In this document: positions 16,755 through 26,200 of the stretch, one piece after another
Layout: every line of letters begins with the position of its first letter
Position numbering within the stretch: position 1 is the stretch's first letter
Made by a program: the position numbers and the translations under genes
From: Pseudomonas segetis
Lineage (GTDB): Bacteria > Pseudomonadota > Gammaproteobacteria > Pseudomonadales > Pseudomonadaceae
Assembly: GCF_900188155.1 (NCBI RefSeq)
Contig: NZ_FZOG01000006.1
Location: 124,001-188,000 of the forward strand
Direction of reading: 5' to 3'
Length of the DNA stretch: 64,000 nt
The notes under the pieces: generated by a model
Told to the model about the DNA's origin: nothing
Database searches by the model: none
What the model saw: the letters and a program-made list of their open reading frames with translations, nothing else

Positions 16755-16883
16755 TCACTGCCCCGGATTCGGCTTAAACAGACGATGATTAACTGTTCCA
16801 TCCGGCTCCTTTATGAACTCGAACACTCCTTGCTTTCCACGATACTCGCCTGGAATTTTCAGTATATCTCTGAACAATACATT
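16755..16883 (-). pseudogene. Toxin C-terminal tip fragment upstream of the Imm40-like gene
   Basis: An open frame of 42 codons ends three bases before the Imm40-like ATG. It reads FRDILKIPGEYRGKQGVFEF and then IKEPDGTVNHRLFKPNPGQ. This is typical of the last strands of a secreted nuclease-type toxin domain (… HRLF.P). It begins where the half copy of the repeat ends, so the N-terminal part of the gene is lost. No start codon or ribosome site is present. Confidence 0.65.
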
Positions 16884-16926
16884 TAATCCAAAATCTCACC
16901 CAGAAAACGTGGTCTGCCCCCTATTT
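16880..16926. repeat. 64-bp palindromic repeat, copy 4 (left arm missing)
   Basis: Only the spacer (tttaatccaaaatctcaccc) and the right arm (agaaaacgtggtctgccccctattt) remain. The missing arm borders the toxin-tip fragment of the Imm40-like cassette, which points to a deletion or recombination at the palindrome. Confidence 0.8.
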
Positions 16927-16971
16927 AAAGAAATCACCTGCAACGGAGTTTACTTTTGCACCAACTAATCA
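16927..16971 (-). pseudogene. Cassette-end fragment between two repeats
   Basis: A 45-base stretch between repeat copies 5 and 4. On the minus strand, after a TGA, it reads LVGAKVNSVAGDFFK and stops in the repeat. It shares the bases cttttgcaccaac with the segment downstream of the next immunity gene (17118-17130). Confidence 0.35.
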
Positions 16972-16976
16972 TCAAT

Positions 16977-17040
16977 AATAGGGGACAGACCACGTATAAT
17001 TCAAAATCTCAGCTAGAAAAACGTGGTCTGTCCCCTATTT
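16977..17040. repeat. 64-bp palindromic repeat, copy 5
   Basis: Complete and identical in its core to copy 3, including the spacer taattcaaaatctcagctag. Same orientation as all other copies. Confidence 0.92.
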
Positions 17041-17149
17041 ACGCTTTAACTAAAACCCCAGATGCTTTGTCTGCTGCTTGCATTGCCGGGTCAACAGTCC
17101 ACGTCTTAGAGGCAGTTGCTTTTGCACCAACAGAACCGTCAAAACTAAC
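17039..17149 (-). pseudogene. In-frame coding-like tail after the unknown immunity gene
   Basis: Directly after the TAA of the immunity gene, and in the same frame, 36 further sense codons run to a stop created by the repeat. They include SFDGSVGAKATASKTWTVDP and AMQAADKASGVLVKA. The composition resembles the region of a large secreted toxin just before its variable tip. It may be the beginning of a next toxin module whose remainder was replaced by repeat copy 5. Confidence 0.4.
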
Positions 17150-17653
17150 TTATAGCTCTACTTCAGGCCTAATCCATACAGCAATGGCAACCTCATCACT
17201 AAGTGAGATCATCGCACTCTTTGAAAATTGGACAAGGCGTATCTTGTCACCCATATCGTAATCACCAATACAGATCCAGCCCGTAGCCATATCCTTAAAC
17301 ATCTGCCACAGGTTCGAGCCGGGAATTTCAATTGCTACACCTGCAACCAACTCAAAACCTGCAGATTCAATATATATACTTCCACAGTCTATATGATTCA
17401 TTGGCATATGCTTTGGTTCGCAATTGATTAGTGGGCATAACCCCCATGGATAAAGTAGCCTTCCTGTCTCAACGCCCACTTCAATCTGAAGAGTACCAAT
17501 GACTAAAGAACAGCATCCTTGCCCTCCGGTCCTCAAGGCAATCTCTTCGCGAGAACAGTCAACAAAATCTATTGAGTATTCTGACTCTCTATAGATCAAC
17601 CGCCCAGAAAGAGGCTCTTCCTTTAAATCACATTTAAAGCCAGCATACGTCAT
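17150..17653 (-). CDS. Unknown protein, probable immunity protein of an orphan toxin cassette
   Basis: 167 residues with no family I recognise and no signal peptide. Features: a β-rich N-terminus (GRLIYRESEYSIDFVDCSRE), a Gly/Cys stretch (TGGQGCCSLVIGTLQIEVG), a central PWGLCPLINCEPKHMP and a C-terminal strand-rich part (MATGWICIGDYDMGDKIRLV). It is AT-rich like the other cassettes. The ATG at 17653 lies 2 bases after the stop of a toxin-tip fragment, the same arrangement as for the Imm40-like gene; that context is the only basis for the immunity call. Confidence 0.55.
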   Translation of the reverse strand: MTYAGFKCDLKEEPLSGRLIYRESEYSIDFVDCSREEIALRTGGQGCCSLVIGTLQIEVGVETGRLLYPWGLCPLINCEPKHMPMNHIDCGSIYIESAGFELVAGVAIEIPGSNLWQMFKDMATGWICIGDYDMGDKIRLVQFSKSAMISLSDEVAIAVWIRPEVEL

Positions 17654-17655
17654 GA

Positions 17656-17796
17656 CTACTGCCCGCTCTTGAATAGAAAGTGAAGTACTGTATTAGTCTT
17701 AGGATCCACAACCAGCTCATAGGTGCCTTTGCTTCCATTCATTGTTCATTGGACATCCCAGCGGAGAGCGCCTGGTACTCCCCGTGGATCAGTAAT
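17656..17796 (-). pseudogene. Toxin C-terminal tip fragment with internal TGA
   Basis: Minus-strand frame ending two bases before the immunity ATG. It reads IITDPRGVPGALRWDVQ, then a TGA at 17748-17746, then TMNGSKGTYELVVDPKTNTV and LHFLFKSGQ. The style (…GTYELVVDP…T..H.LF) is that of the last strands of a polymorphic-toxin domain. One TGG-to-TGA change would explain the stop. Upstream it runs into degenerate repeat copy 6. Confidence 0.6.
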
Positions 17797-17860
17797 AATA
17801 GGAGACAGACCACGTTTAGTTCAAAACCCTAGCCGAAAAACCGTGGTCTTTACTTTATTT
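17797..17860. repeat. 64-bp palindromic repeat, copy 6 (degenerate)
   Basis: Recognisable by aataggagacagaccacgtt, spacer ttcaaaaccctagccgaaaa and right arm ccgtggtctttactttattt. Several changes break the palindrome. It marks the outer edge of the array, next to the rsmE leader. Confidence 0.8.
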
Positions 17861-17981
17861 CCCTTATGCCGACGGCCTCAGGCACCTGTAGCGATGCTCA
17901 AAGCGGCACTAGTGCCTGCGCACAACACGGGCGTCAAACAGGCTAAACTGCGCGTCCCTGCATTCAGTTAATAGTTTGCCC

Positions 17982-18701
17982 ATGCGCCTATCTCGCTTTT
18001 TTATCGATGCCCCGCTCTCCATTGGCCAGCATGCGCTGCCTGAGGCGCAGGCTCATTACATCAGCCGCGTGCTGCGCCATGGCGTTGGCGATGCGGTGCA
18101 ATTGTTCGATGGCAGCGGCAATGAGTTTCTTGGCGAGTTGATCGAGGTGGGCAAAAAGGCCGTCAGTGTTGAGCTGCGCCAGTGCATCGCAGGTCAGCCG
18201 GAGTCGCCGCTGAGCATTCATCTGGGTCAGGGGTTGTCCCGTGGCGAGCGAATGGATTGGGCGATCCAGAAAGCCACGGAGCTGGGTGCAACCGAGATCA
18301 GCCCGATCGTCAGCGAGCGGTGTGAAGTCAGGCTCAAGGATGAACGTGCTGACAAGCGCATGGCGCATTGGCGGCAAGTGGCGATTAGCGCTTGTGAGCA
18401 GTGCGGTCGCTCGGTGGTGCCGCTGATCCATCCACCCATCAGCCTGAATGACTGGCTGGCGCAGATAGATGCACAGCTGAAACTGGTGCTGCACCCGGTT
18501 GCAGAACCGCTGGAAAGCCACGCCAAGCCCCAGTCGCTGGCATTCCTGATCGGCCCTGAAGGCGGCTTGAATGACGCCGAGGTCGAGCAGGCTAAAGCCC
18601 AGGGCTTCCATGCGGCGCGTTTAGGTCCACGGGTATTGCGCACTGAAACGGCGCCTGTGGTGGCACTGAGTGTGGCGCAGCAATTGTGGGGCGATTTTTA
18701 A
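17982..18701 (+). CDS. rsmE: 16S rRNA m3U1498 methyltransferase
   Basis: SPOUT-class SAM methyltransferase that methylates N3 of U1498 in 16S rRNA. The 239 residues comprise an N-terminal PUA-like barrel (RLSRFFIDAPLSIGQHAL, then HYISRVLRHGVGDAVQLFDG) and the knotted SPOUT domain with GERMDWAIQKATELG, SLAFLIGPEGGLNDAE and LGPRVLRTETAPVVAL. The ATG at 17982 is preferred over an in-frame TTG two codons earlier. It is the first core gene after the accessory block and converges with the chp genes. Confidence 0.95.
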   Translation: MRLSRFFIDAPLSIGQHALPEAQAHYISRVLRHGVGDAVQLFDGSGNEFLGELIEVGKKAVSVELRQCIAGQPESPLSIHLGQGLSRGERMDWAIQKATELGATEISPIVSERCEVRLKDERADKRMAHWRQVAISACEQCGRSVVPLIHPPISLNDWLAQIDAQLKLVLHPVAEPLESHAKPQSLAFLIGPEGGLNDAEVEQAKAQGFHAARLGPRVLRTETAPVVALSVAQQLWGDF

Positions 18702-18724
18702 GCCGCAGCGGCCCCAACGCAAAA

Positions 18725-18742
18725 CGCCAGCTTGCGCTGGCG
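18725..18742. terminator. Hairpin between rsmE and chpC
   Basis: cgccagc / gctggcg, 7 bp with a 4-nt loop, preceded by caaaa on the plus strand. It is a plausible terminator for the minus-strand chp operon and a weaker one for rsmE. Confidence 0.5.
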
Positions 18743-18761
18743 CCTGCAACGACCACTCAAC

Positions 18762-19229
18762 CTAGATCAGGCCTGCGTCTTCCAGTAACTGCTCAAGTGC
18801 AATCAGGTCGGGGATCTTCAGCACATCATCGCCAATTTGCACCGCATCCAACTCCAGCGGGGCCAGGCTGGCGCCGGGCACTGTCACCAGGTCGTTGGCG
18901 ACCTTTACCGAGCGCGGAATCCCCTGCACCAGCAGGGCGATAAACTTAACCTTGTCCCGGCCGCCGGATGCGTTGATCACAGCCACCCGGGCGTTGCCGC
19001 CGATTTGCGCCTGGCCGTCACTGGCCGCTTCGAATGACAACAGCGGCAGACGCAGATCCCGCCAGTTGATCTGCCCCAAGAACCATGCTGGCATGCCTGC
19101 GCTGGTTTGGGGTGCGCGATAGGGAATCAACTCGGCAACCACTACGTTAGGCAATAGCAGCGTGCGGTCTGCCAGCGGGATAGCCAGGCATGTGAGGCTG
19201 GCGACGCTGTTTTCGATGGTTTGGCTCAT
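18762..19229 (-). CDS. chpC: CheW-like adaptor of the Chp system
   Basis: 155-residue CheW-domain protein, last gene of the pil-chp cluster here. It shows a single CheW fold: ENSVASLTCLAIPLADRTLL, then LPNVVVAELIPYR, WFLGQINWRDLRLPLLSFE and LLVQGIPRSVKVANDL. In P. aeruginosa ChpC couples some chemoreceptor inputs to ChpA. The start at 19229 gives the family length; the in-frame upstream part belongs to chpB. It lies 13 bp after chpB. The chpD and chpE genes that follow in PAO1 are absent; rsmE is next instead. Confidence 0.88.
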   Translation of the reverse strand: MSQTIENSVASLTCLAIPLADRTLLLPNVVVAELIPYRAPQTSAGMPAWFLGQINWRDLRLPLLSFEAASDGQAQIGGNARVAVINASGGRDKVKFIALLVQGIPRSVKVANDLVTVPGASLAPLELDAVQIGDDVLKIPDLIALEQLLEDAGLI

Positions 19230-19242
19230 GGATATGTCCTGA

Positions 19243-20274
19243 TCAGGCATTCGAATGGCGGCACTGCTCTGCCAGATGATTAACCAGCCCGAGCGCCAGT
19301 TCGCGCGGGTCGGCGCTGTAGTCGCTATACCCTCCCTCACGCAGGCTATCGGGCATGCTTGGGCACAGGCAAGTGTCGGCGCGCTGGGTCCAGACAAGTG
19401 CATTCTGGCGCTTGACGTATGCAGCGGCTGCACTGCCGTCGCTGCCCATGCCGCTAAAGACGATCACGCCGCACTGGTTGCCAAACTGCTGGGCCAGATT
19501 CAACATCATCTGGTCAATCGAAGGGCTGTAAGGCTCGGGCCAGGCACGCTGGGTAATGTGCATGGCGCCGTCGCCATCAAACTCAAGTTCACGGCTGATC
19601 GGCACAACTATCACTTCCCCGCAACGCACAGTGTCACCGTCCCGTGCTGGGTTGACATGCCATTGGCTGTGCCGGCCAACCGCCTGCGGCAATACCGACT
19701 CAAAACTGGCATCGATATGCTGTGCGTATATGAATCCAATTGGCAAGCCGCCGGGTAGCGCATCCAGAAAAGCCTTCACCGCTGCCGGGCCACCCATTGA
19801 TGCAGCCAAAAGCCAGACCTGCCGCGCAGGCTCGCCAACAACCAGTTGCGTATTTGCCAGCGCTTGCGGCAGTTCCAGGCGCGTTGGACGCTGCGCCTCG
19901 GCCAGTAGCGCCTCAAGCGTAGGCCCGACCGCTTTTGACGGATCGCCCACCAGCTTCTTGAGCTTGGCAAACAGGCTGCGCTCCCAGCGCGGATAGTTCT
20001 CGGAGTGGCGCTCAGGCGCATGGCCTTCCCCAAACAGCACCGGAGCAGAGGTGGTCTCGAGCAGGTTATCGACCAATGGCGAGTCGTCCGACTGGGCCAG
20101 GTCCACCAGCCACAGGTCAGCCTCGCAGGCCTGCAACGCCTCTTCGTCAAGGCGCGCTGGATCACTGTTCATAACCACTTCATAGCCACTGCCCGCCAGC
20201 GCCTGCTGCAGCACATGGCGCTGCAGGGATGTATCGGCAATAACGGCGATGCGAGCGGTGGCTTTCTCGGTCAT
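19243..20274 (-). CDS. chpB: CheB-type methylesterase of the Chp system
   Basis: Protein-glutamate methylesterase, 343 residues, that removes methyl groups from the PilJ receptor. The C-terminal esterase domain has the catalytic Ser in LLAASMGGPAAVKAFLDALP, the His in FIYAQHIDASFE and the Asp region in VIVFSGMGSDGSAAAAYVK. The N-terminal 130 residues look like a degenerate receiver (RIAVIADTSLQRHVL, LWLVDLAQ) in which the usual acidic pair after β1 is reduced to one Asp. The ATG overlaps the chpA stop (ATGA). Confidence 0.93.
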   Translation of the reverse strand: MTEKATARIAVIADTSLQRHVLQQALAGSGYEVVMNSDPARLDEEALQACEADLWLVDLAQSDDSPLVDNLLETTSAPVLFGEGHAPERHSENYPRWERSLFAKLKKLVGDPSKAVGPTLEALLAEAQRPTRLELPQALANTQLVVGEPARQVWLLAASMGGPAAVKAFLDALPGGLPIGFIYAQHIDASFESVLPQAVGRHSQWHVNPARDGDTVRCGEVIVVPISRELEFDGDGAMHITQRAWPEPYSPSIDQMMLNLAQQFGNQCGVIVFSGMGSDGSAAAAYVKRQNALVWTQRADTCLCPSMPDSLREGGYSDYSADPRELALGLVNHLAEQCRHSNA

Positions 20275-23200
20275 GTGCGCTTAACCAGCTGATTGATGCT
20301 CTCAAGCAGGAGCGACTCTTGGTAAGGCTTGCCCAAGTACTCGTTGACCCCGATGCTCAGTGCCCGCTCGCGGTGTTTTTCACCGGTACGCGAGGTGATC
20401 ATGATGATCGGCAAGTCCTTGAGACGTGAGTCGTGGCGGACCAGGGTCGCCACCTCAAAACCATCCATGCGCGGCATTTCGATATCCAGCAGCATGATGT
20501 CCGGCTTGTGCTCTTGCAGCAGCGAGATGGCATCGACACCATCCTTGGCGGTCAGCACGTTCATACCGTTACGCTCAAGCAAGCGGCTGGTTACTTTACG
20601 CACGGTTACCGAGTCATCGACCACCATCACCAGCGTTGGCCGATCAGCTTCAATCTCCGCCTCGCTGGCTTTGTGGCTGACCAGGCGAGGTTGCATCTGG
20701 TTAAGCAGGTGAGCGTGCAACACACGGATGGTGGCCAGCAGGTCGAGAATGACCACTACGCGGCCGTCCCCAAGGATGGTCGCACCGGAAATACCGTGAA
20801 CACCGGCAAATTGCGGACCGAGGCTTTTCACCACGATCTCACGGGAACCGGCCAGCGAATCAACCTGCACCGCGACCGTATGCTCGCTGGAGCGCACCAG
20901 GATCACCGGCAGCGGCAGGCTTTGCCCAACCAGTTTGGGTTGCTGGCCGTTGTTGAGCAGGTCACCGAGATAACGCAATTCGTAAGCCTGGCCCGCGTAC
21001 TCGAAGCGTGGTGCATCCGGTGCGTAATAGGCCTCAAGTTCGTATGGCGAAACGCGCACGATACCTTCGATGGTGTTCAGCGGAATCGCGTAGAGATCCT
21101 CGCCGGAATACACCATCAATGCACGATTGACCGACACGGTAAATGGCAGGCGAATCAGGAAGCTGGTGCCCACGCCCGGCGTCGAGTCGATACTCATCGA
21201 ACCGCCGAGTTGCTTGACCTCCGAATGCACCACATCCATGCCGACGCCACGACCCGAGATTTGCGTAACCTTCTCAGCGGTGGAGAAACCCGCCTCGAGG
21301 ATGAACTGCAAGACTTCGTAATCGCTAAGGTCGGAATCCGCATCCATCAGGCCACGTTCGATGGCCTTACGACGCACCGCATCGCGGTTGATCCCGCCAC
21401 CATCGTCGGTCAGGGTCAAGGCGATATCACCGCCTTCACGGCCCAGGTTCAGGCGAATGGTGCCTTGCGCGGGCTTGCCAGCTGCGCGGCGCGCATCGGC
21501 TGACTCGATACCGTGGTCCACGGCGTTACGCAACATGTGCTCAAGCGGCGCGACAATGCGTTCGAGAACGGTACGGTCCATCTCGCCATCGGCATTACCG
21601 ACCACGAACTCAACCTGCTTGCCCAACTCGCCCGCTACCTGACGAACGATCCGCCGCAGACGCGGTATCAAGCGCTCGAATGGCACCATGCGCGTACGCA
21701 TCAGGCCTTCTTGGAGCTCGGTATTGACCCGTGCCTGTTGCAGCAGCAGTGTCTCTGCGTCGCGGTTACGGGCGGCCAGGGTTTCTTTGAGGTCAAGCAA
21801 GTCAGACGCCGACTCGAACAAGGCACGCGACAAGGTTTGCAGCTGTGAGTGACGGTCCATTTCCAGCGGGTCGAAATCCTCGTAGCCGGAACGCTCAGCC
21901 TCGGCCTGATAACTGCTGAGGATTTGCGCCTGGGTTTCGGTATCCAGACGTCGCAACTGGTCACGCACCCGGTCAATGGTCGCTTCCATCTCGCTGAGGG
22001 TGAAACCAAAGTCACTGACCTGCTGCTCTACCCGGCCACGGAAAATCGAGGTCTCACCTGCCAGGTTAACCAGCCCCTCAAGCAGCTCGGCTGGCACCTT
22101 CACCAACTCCTGCGGAGCACGACGCGATGCGGCCTCCTGCGCAGCTTCCTGGGCGCGGCGAACAAAAGGCAAGACCTTGTTCACCAGTTCCTGGGCCGGC
22201 ATGGCACTGGCAGCGACAATAGGCGCAGACAGGTTTGCCTGGTAATCCGCCACAGGTGCAGACGGCGCAGCCTCAACCGGAGCATCAAGGTGCTCATTGG
22301 CCAGGCGCTCACGCAACAGCTCGACTTCGTTGACCAGCCCTTCGTAACCCGACTGCACATCGAGGAAAATACTTTCTGGCCAAGGCGCAGGTTGTTGTTG
22401 CGCTTCGCTCAGATGCTGTTCGAGGTCGTGCGCCTGGTCGCCCAAGCGCTTCTGGCCCGCCAGGCGAGCACCACCCTTGAGGGTGTGCAGGACACGCAGG
22501 ATGTCATCAATGGCGCTGGAATCGTCACGGTTGACATCCCAACGGCCCACTGCAACTTCCATGGCTTCGAGCAGGTCGTCGGCTTCCTCGAGGAAGATAT
22601 CGAGGATGTCCGACTCTTCTGCGGCATCGCTGGAGTCCTCAACCGCCTGCAGGTGAACACTGGACGGCATGCTCAGTTGTTGGCCCGGATTGTTGCGGAA
22701 CTGCTTGATGGCCTCGATCAGCGCCTCGCCATTGGGCACGGGGCGCTGATCACGAACCGCTTCAAGCATGGCCGCCAGGCTGTCGTGGGCAAGTTGCAGC
22801 AAGGCAAATAGCTCAGGGCTCGCACGCAGGCGCCCGTCGCTCAGGCCTTCATAAAGAAATTCAAGCTCATGGGCAAGATCACCAACCTCTGCAATCTCGG
22901 ACATCCGCGCGCCCCCCTTGAGGGTGTGCAGATCGCGCTGCAGAGATTCCAGTTCAAGGCTGTTATCGACATCGTTGATCCAACGCTGCAAGGCCGCAGC
23001 CGAACTGTCGAGCAGATCAAAACCTTCCTCAAGGAAAATCTCGACCAGCTCCTGGTCACGTTCGTCATTGAGCGGTGTTGGCAACACGGGCTCAGCGACG
23101 GGCTCGGCTGACATGCTCAGTTCAGGTAGCGGCTCGCCTTCATCCGGCACGGCATCACGTGCTTCGAAATCCGCTGGTTCAGCCGCGACGTCCTCGCCTT

Positions 23201-26200
23201 GCGGCACTTGAGCATCAACTGGCTCGGCGTCGAGGGCCTGCTCAAGTGCTGGAGCTTCATCTTCTGGCTGATCGATCGCAGGCTGTTCTGCCTCTTCGTC
23301 AAGTTCAGCCAACGGCATTTCGTGTTCAGGCTCGGCAGCTTCGCGGTCGTCGTCCACAGGCTCATCGAGCGGCTGGTTATCCGCGTTCGCCTGGTCACCA
23401 CGAATAAAGGCGGCAATGGCAGCAATCAAGTCATCAGCCGGAGCGATATTGGCTCGGGCTTGCATTTGTTCGACTTGCACGGCCAACCGGTCGTGGCTTT
23501 GCTGAAGCAAGCCGGTGAGTTCCGGTGCAACATCCAGCCGACCATCGAGCAGGCGCTCATAAAGGGTCTCAAGCTCATGACCAAGATCGCCCACCGGCTT
23601 GATATTGGCCATGCGCGCGCCACCCTTGAGGGTATGCAGGTCACGATATAGCGCTTGCAGCGGCGTCTTGTCCTCAGGATTGGCCAGCCACTGGTCGAGC
23701 GAAACACTGGCGCTCTCCAGCAGGTCGACCGCTTCCTCCAGGAAGATCTCGACCATTTCACTGTCCAGGGCCTCATAGGCATTGGCATCGGCTGATTGCT
23801 CATCAAGCTCCTGCCCGGACGCTGCTTCAGCTGTGCTTGCAGGCAACTCGGTGTCTTCCGCCGGGTCGACAAAGCCGTCTTCAGCCGCTGCCTCATCTGC
23901 CTGCGACTGCAGCGCGGCAGTGGCGGCATCCAGTTCGATAATATCGATACCGTTGTTATCGGGGCTCGACAACAATGCCAGCTTGGACGGGTCTAGCGCC
24001 TCGCCAAGCAGGAGCCGCAGGGCTTCGACACGTTGCGGCTCGGCACTGACCTGCAATCCCGCTGCAACCTGGTCCATCATTCCGATCAGCGCTTCATGGG
24101 CAAGTTCTGCCTCGCTGAAGAAACGCTCGCTAACCGCCAGGCTACCTTCCTCGACTGCGCCATACAGATCAAGCAATGCCTCGCACAGCTCATCGATTTG
24201 CGGCAACTCGGCCATTTCAGCGCCACGCCCGAGCATGGTCAGCTCATCAAGCAAGGCGCTGAGCTCCTGACGCTCGAACGGATGCTCGCGCCAGTTGCGC
24301 AACAGCTTCTCGGCATCGAGCAGGATGTCCATGCCTTCAGCCAGGAAAATGCTGATCAACTGGGGATCGCGCACCTCGCCCAACTCACTTTTGCGATTGC
24401 TTTCGGCCGTATCCAGGCGTTCCTGGTGCAGCTTTTGTACATCGTCGAGAAAGGCTTGCGCACCCGGCAACACCGCCAGCGGATGTTCTTCAAGCTGGGC
24501 AAGCGCGAGGCGGAACAACTGTTCGGCGCGACGCAACAGGTCTGCCTCGGAGATATCCAGGGCGATCAGGTTGGTCTTGAATTCCTTGACCAGCTTTTCC
24601 AGCGGCGCTGCGATCTCGGCGACCGGCAAAATGCCCGCCATGTAGGCGCTGCCTTTAAGCGTGTGCAAGGCTCGCTGCAAATCATCGGTAACCGGCTGCG
24701 GCAACTCACGCTCGCAATCCGCCAGGAAACGCAGCAAGGTCTCGAGGTGGGTTTCAGCTTCGCTTCGGAAGATATCCAGCAACTGCGGGTCGAGCATCTC
24801 ATCGCGCTCGCCCGAGGCCGGCAGGACATCCGCTGCTGCAACGGATTCAGCGGGAGCCGTGGCCACGGACGGGCTAATACGTTGCCCCTTGGCCAGAGCA
24901 TGGGCAGTCATTGCCAGCAGATCGACATCATCACGCTGGCGCTGCGCCTTATTGGCATATTCGCAGACCAGTTCGGGGATCAGCTTGATCACCTCGCTGA
25001 TTACCTGCTGCACATCCGCATCGGCTTCGATGCTGCCGTCCAACACTCGATTGAGCAGGTTTTCTACCGACCAGGCCAACTCGCCAATCACCAGAGCACG
25101 GACCATCCGGCCACTGCCCTTGAGCGTGTGAAAGGCCCGGCGAACCTCAATCAGGGCTTCCTTGTTCTGTGTATCGGCGCACCATTGCGGATAATACTCG
25201 GCGATGGTTTCGAGCACTTCACCGGCTTCTTCAATGAAGACTTCAGCCAGCTCGTCATCGAATGGCTCTTCATCGGCAGGTGGCGGCAACAAGCTCGGCG
25301 GCACATCGTGCGCAGGCGGATTAACCACCTGTACGGGAGCTGCCATGACATCCGCGATGGACAGCGGTTTTTCAGCCTCCTCGCCTGGGGCTTGTTCAGG
25401 CTCGCTCAGGCTCGGCAGCTCAACGTCCGGCAGGCCCAATGCGGCGATATCTTCATCATTCCAGCTGGCTTGCGGCTCCAGGGAGTCGAGACTAAAGGCC
25501 TCAAGCTGCAAGTCTGGGTCATCCAGTGAAAATGCCGGGCTTTCATCCAACTGCACTGTTGGCAGTTGTTCATCGGCAGGCGCATCGGCCGGTTCGAACT
25601 CCAGCTCGCCAAAGTCAAAGTCGACCAACTCGATATCGTTTTCGCTGTTGTCCTCGACCGGCGTGATCTCGGCCAGGTCGAAGTTCAGCTCATCATTACC
25701 GGCCGATTCGAGATCAGCAAAGTCAGCATTCAAGTCATCAGGCGCTGGTTCGGACTTTGGCGTTTCAGCATCGAGTTGCTGCTCGAGCGCCGTCTCGAAG
25801 CTGTCACTCGACAGGTCGATATCCAAGGGCGCGTCTGGCTCGGCAATCGAATCAGCGCTGATTACCTCGATATCGTCCAGCGGGTTGGCCAAGGGCTCGA
25901 AATCAGTTTCGCCAAGGTCCAGGTCAAAATCTGGCAACGCGGATTGCGGGTCGGCTTCAGTGCTGGCATCGAGTTCGGGTGATGCTTGTGACTCGGGTTC
26001 TGCAAACGCCTGCGGCGCATCAGCCTCCTGAGGCTGGTCAAGAATCGACGCCTTTTCGTGCAGCGGATAACCCAGGCTCTCAAGGCTTTCTTCAGCCACG
26101 TCGAGAATCAAGTTGCCCTGGCTGGCGTGATCATCGCCCAAGCGTTCAAGGTAGTACTCGACGCTGGTAATCGCATCGGCCAAGGTGTCGAGGCTTTGCC

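Noticed and set aside
14528..17860. CRISPR-like array of regularly repeated sequences
   Set aside because: The repeats are ~64 bp palindromes separated by whole genes of unequal length; no short uniform spacers and no cas genes.
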